From Strongyloides papillosus (taxonomy: Eukaryota; Nematoda; Chromadorea; Rhabditida; Strongyloididae): a DNA stretch of 64,000 bases. Where the stretch lies: NCBI GenBank assembly GCA_005656395.1, contig SRSI01000038.1, positions 1,225,095 to 1,289,094 of the forward strand. Direction: 5' to 3'. Numbering within the stretch: position 1 is the stretch's first letter; each line of letters begins with the position of its first letter. The notes beneath the pieces were generated by a model. It was not told the origin of the DNA. It saw only the letters and a program-made list of their open reading frames with translations, and made no database searches. The position numbers were made by a program, and so were the translations under genes. This document shows positions 1 through 10,915 of this stretch, piece by piece.

Positions 1-509
1 AGCTTATAGTTATCAAGATATTTTGCTTCAACTATTTCAAGAAATCCTTTTACATTCATAATTAAGTACCTAGAAAAATATAATTTAACACCTTTTTATA
101 ACATAAATTAAAATAGTTGTAATATTAATACAGTTTAATTCAATTATAACTATCTTTCTTTTTAGTTTATCGATAAATGGTAGCCAATTATTTAATAACT
201 ACCTTTTGATATAAGCTATTTATTATATGTGGCGAAAAATTATATATAATCTTTCTTTAATTTACTTGGTAAAAGAGTACCTGTGACAATCATTTTTCTT
301 TAGATCAAATTCCAATAAGCATATAAATTAAATATTATTTTATTTAATAAGAGAGGTATTTTCCCATGTATAAAAATTAATTAATGTATTTGATAATGTC
401 CATTATATGAAAAAGATTATTATTTGGAAATGTTCGCGGCAATAATTTTGGTTGGAATAACGTTTTGCCTTTTTGACAGAAAATATTGAAGAAAAGCCTT
501 GCCACCCAA
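1..509. other. A+T-rich intergenic sequence
   Basis: No open frame, repeat or RNA gene that I can support. The last ten or so bases, reading GCCACCCAA, lie directly before tRNA-Ile and resemble the 5' flank of the tRNA-Leu gene at 61981. Confidence 0.6.
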
Positions 510-583
510 GCCGCCATAGCTCAGTCGGTTAGAGCGTGGGTCTAATAAGCCCAAGGTCGCAGGTTCGACCCCTGCTGGCGGCA
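510..583 (+). tRNA. tRNA-Ile (anticodon AAT)
   Basis: Full cloverleaf of 74 nt. The 7-bp acceptor stem pairs GCCGCCA with TGGCGGC, the discriminator is A, the D arm contains the A-box sequence TAGCTCAGTCGG, and the T arm contains GGTTCGACC. The anticodon stem pairs TGGGT with GCCCA around the loop CTAATAA, giving AAT, which decodes ATT/ATC. There is no intron. A TTTT run nine bases downstream would serve as the Pol III terminator. Confidence 0.96.
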
Positions 584-1558
584 TATCTTTTGCCTTTCTT
601 AGCGTTTTTTATAAATTATAATGTATTTGTTTTTGTAAATTATCTTTGCTAATTTTTAGAAATAAATAAAATTCAACAAGAGTAATTTTTTTCATTATTT
701 TATTTCTACTGTTATCAAAATATTTATCAATTATGCTTAGACATAACAAAAAAAATATAAATAATTATTATAATGCATAATTTTACTAAAAAGTTGTAAG
801 TAGTGAATTAATAATTATCTATTTTTTAATTTTTAATGATAATGTTTTTATTTTACAATAAAACAGATAAAATTTCATGTTTAAATTTTCCCGAATTTTG
901 CTTGACTGGAAAATCGTTCTAGGAAATATAAAAATTACAAAAGAAATAATTGTGAAAAAAATAAATTTTATTGTTTTTTTCAGTAAATTAAACTCAATAC
1001 ACGGTAGATATATATTTTTTAGATATACGTAAGATAACCCTGACTATTATACATTGGGAAAAGTTAAAATTAAAAAATTTTTGTCAAACTAAAGAAATTT
1101 TAAAGTTTCTTTAGTACAACATTCATGTAAAAAATATTCCTTGCAAATCCTCCAAATTGTAGGAAAAATTTTCTGCCAATTTTATAGTGTTAAATAAAAA
1201 GAAATTCCTTTATTTTAAATATTTTATAAGAAAAAATCTTGTGATACTCAGTCATTGAATATAAAATTTCAATTATTTAATAAAAAAATATCTTAAAAAT
1301 GATGATAACCAATTATTAAGTAACATCATACATATGTATTAAACTCTTTCTACAAATTAACCGTAGAAACATTATAAATCACTATGAAAAAAAGCTAACT
1401 AACTTTAAGAATTAGTTTATTTCTTTTTAGTTGCTCTAAATTTTACCATATATATTATTTTTTTAACATTTGAAATGATTAAAAATACATGGTAGAAATA
1501 AATTAAATTGTTTTAATAACTTGTACTGATTTATATGAAGAATAAAAGCAAAACAATT
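584..1558. other. A+T-rich intergenic sequence
   Basis: No gene or recognisable repeat seen. Open frames here are short and of A+T-driven composition. Confidence 0.5.
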
Positions 1559-1640
1559 CGCAGCCAGCAGGATTCGTACCTGCGCGGGCAAAGCCCAAGT
1601 GATTTCTAATCACTCTCCTTAACCGCTCGGACATAGCTGC
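1559..1640 (-). tRNA. tRNA-Ser (anticodon AGA)
   Basis: Class II tRNA of 82 nt read on the minus strand. The acceptor pairs GCAGCTA with TGGCTGC (one G-T pair) and the discriminator is G, as usual for serine. The anticodon stem AGTGA/TCACT encloses TTAGAAA, giving AGA. A long variable arm (GGGC-TTT-GCCC) confirms the serine class. The T loop reads TACGAAT where TTCGAAT is usual, a single change in the B box that may weaken transcription slightly. Confidence 0.94.
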
Positions 1641-2234
1641 ACAACCGAGTACAATCTAATGAGCCACCGAATAAAAATATTTAGTAATGATTTTTGAAAT
1701 CTTGTTGTATATTATGCCACAAATGAATACCATACATTATTCAAAAAAAATGTAGGGTTTTGCAAAAGATCTGTCAGCTTTAATAATTACCAGCAATCTG
1801 TAAAAATATTACGAATTATTTTGGGTACCTACCATTTTTGTCTAAACATTCAGGCAAAACATACATATAAAAAAGAACTATTTTTGAAATAGTGATTATT
1901 TTTTATCTAAAAAAAATATTTCAAAATGAGAATTAATTGTTTTTTTGTTATAAAAATAATCAAATATATATTCTTTAAGACATATTAAATAAAATAATTT
2001 TAAAAAAATTAGTTAAAAATTTATTTTTTTTCAAATTTTGTGTTTTCCTGTCGATTTCCTATATAGAGTATATTATGAAGGCAGTGCTAAACAAGTGGTG
2101 CATTGCACTATCTTTATCAGAAAATAAAAAAAAAATAGTGTAATTTATTTAAAAATTACATAAAATGCATTTCTTTTAACTATCGTTAACACTTTCGTGT
2201 AGAGTAAAATGTTCCATTATTTTAGAAATCATTC

Positions 2235-2425
2235 TAAAAAAACTTTTACATATGTACGTTATGCCTGAACGTTCATCTAAGGGTCATTTTAAAAAAAACG
2301 TTTTGCCTGAATGTTCATCTAGAAATCTTTTTTAAACGTATGTTTCGCCTAAACGTTCGGGCGGAATATTCAAGCAAAACGTCCATTATAAAGTGACCTG
2401 TAGGTGAAGGTTCAGGCAAAACTAC
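2235..2425. repeat. Cluster of palindromic GCCTGAACGTTCAGGC-type repeats (first block)
   Basis: Several imperfect copies of a palindrome of the form TTTTGCCTGAACGTTCAGGCAAAA occur about 40-60 bp apart, each a potential hairpin. A lone related unit (TCTAAACATTCAGGCAAAAC) sits near 1840. The block is shared with the second copy of the duplication near 48690-48860. Function unknown; such arrays often mark subterminal regions of DNA transposons. Confidence 0.7.
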
Positions 2426-2449
2426 AGTTTTCCGTTATTTTGTAAGTTT

Positions 2450-3720
2450 TTCATAGTCATTTCAATTGTTTTATTTTTCGCTTCTCCACAAAGAATCTTG
2501 CAATTTTTCAAATACTAAGTGAGAAGAAAATTTTTAAACGAAGCAAAATATTATATTGTCGCATAAAATTTGACATTTTTCACAAGAATATATGTATTTG
2601 GCATTTTAAAGCAATAGTGAAGTAAATTTTATGACAATTATGTTATCACTTGTGAATTTGTATATAAAGTCTAAATTTTTTTATTGTATCATATATTTCC
2701 ATTTTTTTACTTTCTAAAATAAAGAGTAAGTTAATTAGTATCTGTATGTCTTTTTACTATTTTATAGTACGTTTAATGAAAGTATAAGATAAAATCGCTA
2801 CACTTTTTTTAAAGTAATCATCACCAACAACTTATTTTTTTATGCATTACTTATTTAATCTTGATATATTTTTTATAATATTATGCTTATCTTAGAGTAT
2901 AACTAGTTTTTTATTTTATAAAATAATTTACTAGAAGTAAAGATTCCGTGTGATGTTGTTGACATTTTAATGAAGATCATTATTTTAACCAATCTGCTAA
3001 CAAAGATAAGTTTAAAAATTTTATAAAAAAATAACAAAAAGCAAAAATTATTATTTAACTACACAAGATATTAACAATTAAAGATATTATTTTAGTATTT
3101 AGTTTTATTATAAAAATAAAGGTCATTCTTTACAATGTACAAAAACGCGGCACCTACCCTATTTGCCTGAACGTTCGGGCAAAACATTTTTTATAAAGTA
3201 CCTTTTGGTAAACGTTCAGGCAGAACGTTTTTTATAAAATACTCTTTTTGCCTGAACGTTCAGGCAAAATTACAGTCTGCCAAAAACGCGCATAATTTTA
3301 TAACTTTTCATAGGTTTGATTTTTAACAAAGATCTTTTTTAAAGACTTTGTAAAAAAAATTTCGAGCTTCTTTTGAGTATAGTTTTACAAAAAAATGTAA
3401 TTTCTAACAACTTTATCTATTAAAGCATATTAAAAAAGATACTATGATATGTTAATAAATGTTTTTTGTAAGGACATTTACAATCTTACTTAAAAATAAC
3501 ATTTAATCTAATATTTTGGAATGCATTGCAAAAAATATCTTAAAATTAAAGAAAAAAAACAATATAGCAGAAAAATAAGAGATAATTTTAACAACTTTTC
3601 AATTATTGTTTTAATTTTTATGTACGAAGTAGTTGAGATGAAATTAGTCACAAATAAAAAAATTTAAATTTTATTAAATAGGAAAGATTTATTACATTTC
3701 ACATGAAAACCTTCATATTT
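2450..3720 (-). mobile_element. Degenerate member of a TA-flanked mariner-type MITE family
   Basis: The left part (around 2530, a GCAAAATATTATATTGTCGC-like stretch) and the right part (around 3640-3710, with TTATTACATTTCACATGAAAA) align with the two ends of the elements at 19262-20209 and 25518-26685. The terminal CACACAAAAA sequence is not recognisable in this copy, so the limits are approximate. No coding sequence is evident; the 66-codon frame at 3703 is A+T-driven. Confidence 0.5.
3160..3285. repeat. Palindromic GCCTGAACGTTCAGGC repeats (second block, three units)
   Basis: Three units about 42 bp apart, separated by a TTTTTTATAAA-type spacer. In the duplicate at 49585-49620 only one unit remains, so the number of units changed after the duplication. 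Each unit is a near-perfect inverted repeat able to form a hairpin. Confidence 0.8.
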
Positions 3721-4082
3721 TTTTCTGTAAAATTTTTTAAAAATATACATATACTAAAATATTTAACAAAAGTAGAACTATTATTTTTTAAATATTACAT
3801 TAAATTAATGTCAATTATAACACAAAAAATATTTATATTTGCAATTAGTCTCACAATCTACTCTAACATAACTTTAATGCATCAAATGCGTAAAAAAATA
3901 TAGAAAAAATTGTATAAGAAAATAAATTTTTAATAATTTATCACTATATTTAAAATAAATATAAATTGCATTAAAAATTACTAAACAATTGGAAATTATT
4001 ATAAAAAGGTAATATAGGTTGAGATAATATGATGTAAAAATTTTAATAATATTTTATCTAGAAGTAAAAATATCCCACCGTG

Positions 4083-4084
4083 GC

Positions 4085-4153
<69 letters not shown>

Positions 4154-4156
4154 GCG
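4083..4156 (+). tRNA. tRNA-Asn (anticodon GTT), copy 1
   Basis: 74 nt. The acceptor GCCTCCG pairs with CGGGGGC (one T-G pair) and the discriminator is G. The anticodon arm contains CTGTTAA, giving GTT. The T loop reads TTCAAGC. An identical gene lies in the second copy of the duplication at 50425. A TTTT run follows within ten bases of the 3' end. Confidence 0.96.
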
Positions 4157-4273
4157 TCCATTTTTGCTTTTAATCACAATTCTTACATGAAATTATTTTA
4201 AAATGTTTTTATTAATTTTATTAAAAACTGTCAAAAATGTATTTTATAAAAAAAAGCAGAGACCGGGAACTCC

Positions 4274-4298
4274 GGTTCCATGGTGTAGCGGTTAGCAC
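4274..4298 (+). pseudogene. Truncated tRNA-Gln gene (first 25 nt only)
   Basis: Identical to the first 25 nt of the intact tRNA-Gln at 50616 (GGTTCCATGG ... TTAGCAC). It is then replaced by the left end of the transposon beginning CACTCAAAGTCA. The anticodon arm, T arm and 3' acceptor strand are missing, so no tRNA can be made. The intact duplicate shows the sequence of the site before the break. Confidence 0.93.
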
Positions 4299-4372
4299 CA
4301 CTCAAAGTCAAAGTGTCACCTGTAGGTGACAATCTCGACATTGTCACCTACAGGTGACAATGTTTCCAATAC
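4299..4372. repeat. Left terminal inverted repeat and subterminal palindromes
   Basis: CACTCAAAGTCA followed by two palindromic units, GTCACCTGTAGGTGAC and GTCACCTACAGGTGAC, each flanked by ACAAT/ATTGT. It pairs with the right end at 12181-12368. These are probable transposase-binding sites. Confidence 0.85.
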
Positions 4373-4947
4373 GTAATTTTCAACGAATAACGTTAAAAAC
4401 AAATAATTTCCGTGGAGAATCATCACCATAAGCATTTTTTAGCATATTAAAAGCAGTTGGTAAAATAAAATATTCAAAATTTTACAAATTCTTGAAAATT
4501 TATCGTTCTTAAGAATGTAATAATATTGTCAATCTTCTTTTAAATAGTAAATTTGAATTATATACAGTACATAGTTAACTAAAAGTTAATAAAGTTCCAT
4601 TATTCTATGTTTTTTCAATTTTTGTGCTTTATTATGTTATCCTTTATTAATAAACATGTGCTGTATTAATATTTCTTTAAAAATTTTAATAGTATGGAAG
4701 GTTTTGAAGATATAAATATTCTACAAACAAAAACAATGATATTTTGTTCTCAGAATTCATAAAGATATTGTTATTTTAGTGCATTACCTATTATTATGAT
4801 AAATTTACTATGTGAAATGCTTTGTTGCATCATAATATTTTTATTTTAAAGGTATAAATGTTACAAAATATTAATTTTTATAAACTATTTTAGAAGTATA
4901 AATATTATTTGATATATTCTCTAAGATATTACTTTCAGATATTGAGA

Positions 4948-7065
4948 TTACATTTCTGATGGAGTATTAAAAGATTCAGATATAATTATAGAATGTTTCT
5001 TTAACATTATTGATAACTCGTTTCTTACAAAAATTTTTCTCATTACAGTTAAAGCTGGAACTTTGTGATTTTTTGAAGATAAATAAAATCTTTTGCATGG
5101 TACATGAGCAGCTTCAAATCTATCTGTCCCCAGACCACAAAATGATCCTTCGTTTGCATTTAAAATTCGGTTGTAATGTAACAGATAATGCATTTTCTTA
5201 GTAAATCCTAATCTATTTTCTCCAAGTTTAATTGATGTTTCGACAACTTCATTACATTTTGCTATTAACTGTTGCTTTTGATATTCTGTCAAAATTTCTT
5301 TTTTACCACATAGTTCGAGTACATCTAAATTTGACTTAATACATTTTCTATAGAAAACTAAAGATTCACTTTGATATCTATGTAATAGATCCTCTATTAA
5401 TAAAACTAAACAGTATCCAACTTCGACATTTCCATATCCTGAATGAAAATGTATACATTTTCGTGAAGTTTCAGGAGTTAATGATAGTTTAGTACTTATT
5501 AAATTTGACCCCAGAACATTTCTTACATCTTGTACAACATTACTACCTCTTCTAATATGATGTTGTAAAAGTAATGCAGATAGTGAAAAAGTTGTTACTT
5601 CTGGAATATTTAATTTACATAGATTTTGAAATATAATATATGTATTGGAAGGTAAAATTCCTTCACAAATGTCGTGAAAATAATCTGAATAGATTTGAGG
5701 AGTTATTTCAGTAAACAAAGGATTTAATGTTGCTTCATCTCTAAATTCTCCATTTTCCTCAACTTTTTGAACAGTATCCAATTCTTTGTATCTACATGGT
5801 GCTACTAAACATATACGGCATGATGGTATGGTACCACGATCACTATTAGCGGCATTAACATTGAAAAAATTATCAAGAAAACAATGGTCTCCTATGATTT
5901 GAACAATTTCAAATCTAATTTGTCTTTCATTACACGTTATAAAATTCTCAGCATTAAATCTTTCAAATAGTTTTCGAAAAAATTCATAATAACGACCCCT
6001 GCCAGAGTTTCCTCCAAACCTTTTTAAACCATATGTTGGAAGTAACGACAATGTATACACAGATGACAATTTTGACATAGATTCAAATGATACTTTTGGT
6101 CTTATAGCTACGTGAAGGAATTCGCTGAAACCATCACTAAAGTTATTCATAACTAATTCATCTGCATAAATTTGTAATTTCATAGTTCCATTACAACTAT
6201 TGACTAATTCTGGAAAATTATCAACCAACTTTTTTAAAATATAAGTAAAGTTAAAATGTACACCCATGTATTTTTTATTCTCGGAAATATTTATTCTTTG
6301 ATCTGCATTGGTTCTAACGTCATGAACATCTTCAAATATTTCTTCATTATCCATAAACGGTGAACAAAATTCCAATTCATTTCTAGCACGTGATTTAACA
6401 ATTTTAAGAAGGTCTTCAAGGATATTAGCGACAGCATTATCTTTATAAATCAACACTATCTCTTTCTGAGCTTTGAGAAAAAGTTCCAGGTTCTTAAATG
6501 TACTAAAATCACCTTTAAAAAATTCACTGAAGTTTTTCAAAACTGATTCAATAACTCTTTTCTGTTGGCCAGTCCAATTTGAATCGTCATCGAAGTTAAA
6601 ACTTAAATTTTCTAAAGCTATCGTCTCATTTGTTCCTTCATCTGAATCATTTAAGAAAACTTGATCATCATATACATCATTTTCATTAAAATCGTCTATT
6701 ATTCCATCCATATTTTCTATTTGTTGTTCATCATTTAATGTTCCTTCGGCTTCTGAAGTTTCTGCTGTAGTTGGTGCTATTTCTTCTACTATGCTCGAAG
6801 AAGTGTCTATAATTCTGAAACATCCTTCACGATTCATGTGTTTTAAAAAGTTTGAAGCCGAAATTTCATTTATTCTAATATTATGAAAACCGTTTTGCTT
6901 TTTTCTAATGCAATTTGAGCATTTAATTTTCCAATTTGCTTCCACAGGACGACCATGCATACTCTGAAGATGATTTTTTAGTTCAGTCATATTGTAATTT
7001 TCTTCAATCATGTATCCAGCATCAATACAAAGAGGACACATATATCTAGCAGTATTTCTATGCAT
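4948..7065 (-). CDS. Transposase-like protein with N-terminal zinc fingers (705 aa)
   Basis: Probably the transposase that cuts and joins the ends of the 4299-12368 element. The N terminus has two zinc-finger-like clusters: CPLC at residues 10-13 with a His pair near 31-37, and CSNC at 49-52 with H75 and C82. An acidic linker (about 95-160) follows. The catalytic-looking core has an Asp-Glu pair at 302-303, a GDH at 392-394 and HDICEG at 464-468. A C-terminal block contains MHYLLHYNRI and RFEAAH. This order (D..., GDN-like, HD-xFEG-like, HYxRI, RFExxH) is what I know from animal EnSpm-like and KDZ-like transposases with DDE-type chemistry. Assignment to EnSpm, Dada or a relative is inference. 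The frame is uninterrupted; ATG at 7065 is the first in frame and precedes the first finger. It is transcribed away from the plus-strand gene at 8666. Confidence 0.75.
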   Translation of the reverse strand: MHRNTARYMCPLCIDAGYMIEENYNMTELKNHLQSMHGRPVEANWKIKCSNCIRKKQNGFHNIRINEISASNFLKHMNREGCFRIIDTSSSIVEEIAPTTAETSEAEGTLNDEQQIENMDGIIDDFNENDVYDDQVFLNDSDEGTNETIALENLSFNFDDDSNWTGQQKRVIESVLKNFSEFFKGDFSTFKNLELFLKAQKEIVLIYKDNAVANILEDLLKIVKSRARNELEFCSPFMDNEEIFEDVHDVRTNADQRINISENKKYMGVHFNFTYILKKLVDNFPELVNSCNGTMKLQIYADELVMNNFSDGFSEFLHVAIRPKVSFESMSKLSSVYTLSLLPTYGLKRFGGNSGRGRYYEFFRKLFERFNAENFITCNERQIRFEIVQIIGDHCFLDNFFNVNAANSDRGTIPSCRICLVAPCRYKELDTVQKVEENGEFRDEATLNPLFTEITPQIYSDYFHDICEGILPSNTYIIFQNLCKLNIPEVTTFSLSALLLQHHIRRGSNVVQDVRNVLGSNLISTKLSLTPETSRKCIHFHSGYGNVEVGYCLVLLIEDLLHRYQSESLVFYRKCIKSNLDVLELCGKKEILTEYQKQQLIAKCNEVVETSIKLGENRLGFTKKMHYLLHYNRILNANEGSFCGLGTDRFEAAHVPCKRFYLSSKNHKVPALTVMRKIFVRNELSIMLKKHSIIISESFNTPSEM

Positions 7066-8665
7066 TGTATTTTATCTAAATCAGAAGAGTATACTAAATA
7101 CAAGAAAAATTTAATAAAAAACGATAATTATTAAACATTTAATAGTAAAAATTCTGACAAAAATAACTTTGGATCTACAGAAAATGACATTTTTGTTTTA
7201 TAAAACACATTATGGTAAATACTATATATAAAAAAAAGTTTTATGAGTAAAAATATTGTTATTTATTCAAGATTGAGATTAAATTAATCAAAATAAATTT
7301 ATTTTTAAATAAAAAAATGGTATTCAGTAATGAATGTAAAAAAGAAATAATTCAAAAAATGATTGAATGTTATTTGAAAATATGGTATTTATTTAAATTT
7401 GTTTTTTGACTTCTTCCTTTCTGATCCGAATCATGTTTGCATTATGTGTGCCGTAATTCGATTAATTTTGCAATTTCAACAGTTTCATTTTAACTTTTTA
7501 AAATGTTTTTAAAAGAATTTATAAACTATCATAGTTAAGTGATAACTTTAAAATTATACCAATATAATCAATGTTTAGCAATGATCAACATTTGCAATAG
7601 TTATAATTGCACAAAATTGGTAAAGAACATGAATGTATTACCTGGATGCCAACTATTAATTCTTTTCAATTCTTTTTATATTTTAGAATTGAAACATCTA
7701 TGAAAATATTTGTATAATTTAGAAGTTATTACTATATAGAATTTAGTTAATCATTGTCCATGTTTTAATTATAAAATAATTTTCTGTCACAAAAGTTTTA
7801 TTACTTGAAAATCAAATAAATTATTTTTTCAAGCAAATGTTTTCTTTTTAATGTTTCAAAACTGATTTTGAATTTACAAATAACATTTTTAACAAGCTGA
7901 ATTTAATTGCTTCAAGAAATGAAACTAGAATTTTTGTAAAAACACTAATAAAATAATTATAGAAAATATAACTTTTAATCAAACATAACAATATAAAATG
8001 TATATCTCGTGTAATCAAATACAATTATAGATAATGTATATTTATATTTAATAAAATAAATTACTTTATTAGATGATTTAAAAAGTACAATTTACTATGT
8101 ATAGACTGTTTTAACTTTTTATGCTTAAAAAGTAGAAAAAATGTAAAAGATCAATTACTTTACTTTTAATATACATATAGAAAGTTATCTTTATTTGGAA
8201 ATTGATTTTTTACGAGACAATGCTTTATAAGAAAAAAGGGTAAATGGATGCTTTGTTATTAATACTACATACATCAAGATATAGTCACATAATTGGACTT
8301 AGTCTGACAAAATGCGGGAAAAATCAAACTACGTCTACATGCGATAAGCATCTTTTATACTTTTATATACTGTCTTAGCACGTACCTGTCAAAGATTAGC
8401 TGTATTATGATACTTTAATTGCATTTTATTGTATTATGTTGCATTATAATAAACTTTTATTAGTCTATCTGTATTCTTTATTAAATTAAATTTGATAAAA
8501 TAGTAAATTTAAATGATTTGTGATATTATTTGATCAAAGAATGTGAGAAGCTTAATAATATATTAATAAATTTGATGTTTTTATTGTATTGTTGTATATT
8601 TTTTAATTTTACTGTTTTGATTTTTAAATAAATAAAGTTTATTATTGTAGTATTGTTGTTTAATC
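7066..8665. other. Intergenic region between divergent transposon genes
   Basis: 1.6 kb without a long open frame separates the minus-strand transposase gene from the plus-strand gene starting at 8666, so it should hold both promoters. A stretch near 8350-8400 with TTTTATACTTTTATATACTG could hold a TATA element. AATAAA at about 8629 is only a few dozen bases before the start codon. No repeat with other parts of the window was recognised. Confidence 0.45.
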
Positions 8666-9598
8666 ATGTCTGATGCTTCTGCACTTGTTAATGATAATCA
8701 AAGATATTGTTCAACAGAAATTGAAGTAAATTTCCAATCGGCAATTGATAAAAGTAAAGGAAGACATAAAAATGTCGATGAAGTTTTAAGAAAACTTTCA
8801 AATGGGCCTTTAGATAATGAAGAAAAAAAGGTTTTGCAATATTTTGCAAATCAATTGTATCAATTGATTTTCATTGATAATAAGAGATGGTCACAAAAAA
8901 GAAATATTAGCAGTGACTTCATAGTTGCTTTAGAGCATAAACTTGGTGAAAACTCCAAGAATATTATTCTTAAGTCCAAGCTAACATCATCTCTATCATC
9001 AGAGCAATGTAGAATAAATAAAAGAGATGCAAATACTTCATCTGATAATTCTGCTAACCTTGTTCAGAATTTAAAGAGCAGCACCATTAATGAAGATCAA
9101 TTAAGAAGCTTCTTGAGTGATAGAATGATGCCTGATTTTATAAATCAGTATTTAAAGGTAGTAGATATCGAGAAGGTAGAAGAAATCTTGTCCAGATTTC
9201 AATCAACTGGACCAGCTCTTCCAGGGCAACCAAATGATGCATTTGGCATTTTATTAGAAAATTTGAGAGTATGTTATTCTTTTTTCTTATTAAATTAAAT
9301 AATATGCTTTAAGATACAGCCAAGATATATATGGCAATCTAATCCGGTATCAGAAAAAATATGCTTTGTTTTTTCAACTGGTTCAATGAGTGTATTTGCC
9401 GGTACAATCTTCATATATCAGGCAGACAGAGTTGAAGATATTGTAAGAATTGGATTATCACTGGCTCTTCAAATTGGTATGCCATGTGAAGAGAATTTGA
9501 AAATTCTCTTAAGTTATTTTGCTTTCAAGATGGATATTCCTCCATCCAAATTTTTTGGAAAGAAGGCTTCGTATTCATCACGTTTTGGAAGATTCTGA
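8666..9598 (+). CDS. Spliced transposon gene of unknown function (296 aa, two exons)
   Basis: Exon 1 is 8666-9268 and exon 2 is 9314-9598. The 45-nt intron starts GTATGT and ends TTTAAG. Exon 1 is exactly 201 codons and exon 2 continues in frame for 94 codons plus stop, which strongly supports the join. I do not recognise the protein. The N half is polar and charged, with Ser/Asn-rich stretches. Residues around 145-185 look helical (MMPDFINQYLKVVDIEKVEE). The C-terminal exon has hydrophobic stretches (VFAGTIFIY, IVRIGLSLALQIGM) and a basic tail. No signal peptide is evident. It lies inside the 8-kb transposon, downstream of and divergent from the transposase, so a transposition accessory role is possible but not shown. 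Confidence 0.72.
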
Positions 9599-10822
9599 TT
9601 TCAATGGAGATTTTTATTTAATTTAAATTTTTAAAATTTTTATTTAATTTTATATTTTGTTATCATATTTCTATTTTGTAAATTGTAATATATTTTAATT
9701 TTTGTTCTTTTTTTTGATAGTTTTTAAAATTCCAATTTTATTGTATATAGTCTGTTTAATAATAAAAAAATTACACTAGGGTAGATTTATTCTATTCTTA
9801 TTATAGAATAGAAACTTAATATTGTTGTATTTTTAACGAAATATTTTGATCAGTTTTCGTTAATTATTTATATTTAAAAAAACAACATTTATTTATCCTA
9901 ATTCATATAAATGGATATTATAAGTGTTATAATATAGTTATTATATGTGCAAAACTTAATTAATTGATGGCGTTTATCTTTTATATAGCAGAAATTTAGA
10001 AAAAAAACCAGATTAATAAATTGAGGTCAAATTTATTAAATAAAAAAAACTATAATTAAGGGGCTCTTTATATACACAAACAATGTAGCATAAAAGACAT
10101 AAGATGATAATACTATAAAGGTTATAAAGATTAAGTATGGTACCATTGGATTGTCATGATATCTCAATTTCATTCTACATCTTCTTATACTTTATCATTC
10201 ATAAAAATCACAATACGAAAAACGACAAAAACTATTCAACATTATCATATTAGCAATTTAATAAAGCATTTAATAGTTACGTTAAAAGTTAGAATTTAGA
10301 TCTGAGATTACAAGCACATATAAAACATGATACAAAAAATGAGAATTAAAATCATCTCATATTTATGCTATATACTTTTTTAATAATGATTTTTGAAAAA
10401 TTCTCATATCTTTTACTTTATTTTTTATTCATATGTATTTTAATTGGTAACTGTTTTTTAATTCTATGAATAGTACTATTTTCCTTCTGTGTTCATTCTT
10501 TTTTTTATCAAAAATGTTTATCTAATAGTTAAATTATTTTATGAGTCGTTCTAAAATTACAAAACATTCTTAATTTAAATAAAAATATAATATTTTAAAA
10601 AAGAATTAATTAAAAAAAGTCATTTGTTCTCTTGTTTACGTATTTATCTTTTGTAAATAAAAAAAATAGTTATTTGCTACATGAAACATGTTAAGAAAAG
10701 TATTTTATTATTATTTTATAAAAGATTTATTTTAATAGTTTAGTTATTGGAGTTAATTAAATTGTGTTATGGTAAATGAACGAAAATATTTTTGTTATTT
10801 TATGATCAACAAAATGTATTCA
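9599..10822. other. Intergenic sequence within the 8-kb transposon
   Basis: No open frame I can support. A small perfect hairpin (CTATTCT-TATT-AGAATAG) lies near 9790-9815, about 200 bp past the stop of the preceding gene. The remainder is A+T-rich. Confidence 0.45.
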
Positions 10823-10829
10823 TATATAA
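10823..10829 (+). promoter_or_regulatory. TATA box candidate for the gene at 10916
   Basis: CATATATAAG about 90 bp before the ATG at 10916, with a pyrimidine/A-rich leader (CACTTCATAACATTC) about 30 bp downstream that could hold the cap site. Position only; no experimental support. Confidence 0.4.
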
Positions 10830-10915
10830 GAATGAATAAAAGAAATTTCACTTCATAACATTCAATTTAAAATTTCTTTTTACTTTCTTAATATCAAATT
10901 CATCTTTGGTATAAA

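Larger units (their letters stand above)
1728..4298 (+). repeat. Segmental duplication, copy 1 (partner 46200-50640)
   Basis: The segment from TACCATACATTATTC to GCGGTTAGCAC recurs in the same order and orientation at 46200-50640 with only scattered differences. It includes tRNA-Asn, the first 25 nt of tRNA-Gln, a degraded mariner-type MITE and GCCTGAACGTTCAGGC palindromes. The two copies differ by a 1950-bp LTR element present only in copy 2 and by about 85 bp of palindrome repeats present only in copy 1. Copy 1 stops exactly where the 8-kb transposon begins. Confidence 0.93.

Noticed and set aside
2235..3285. CRISPR-like array of palindromic repeats
   Set aside because: Eukaryotic context, irregular spacing, no conserved direct repeat with unique spacers and no cas genes.
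3703..3903. A 66-codon frame retained in both copies of the duplicated segment (also at 50045)
   Set aside because: Composition is Lys/Ile/Phe-driven, it overlaps a degenerate MITE, and its presence in both copies follows from the recent duplication rather than selection.
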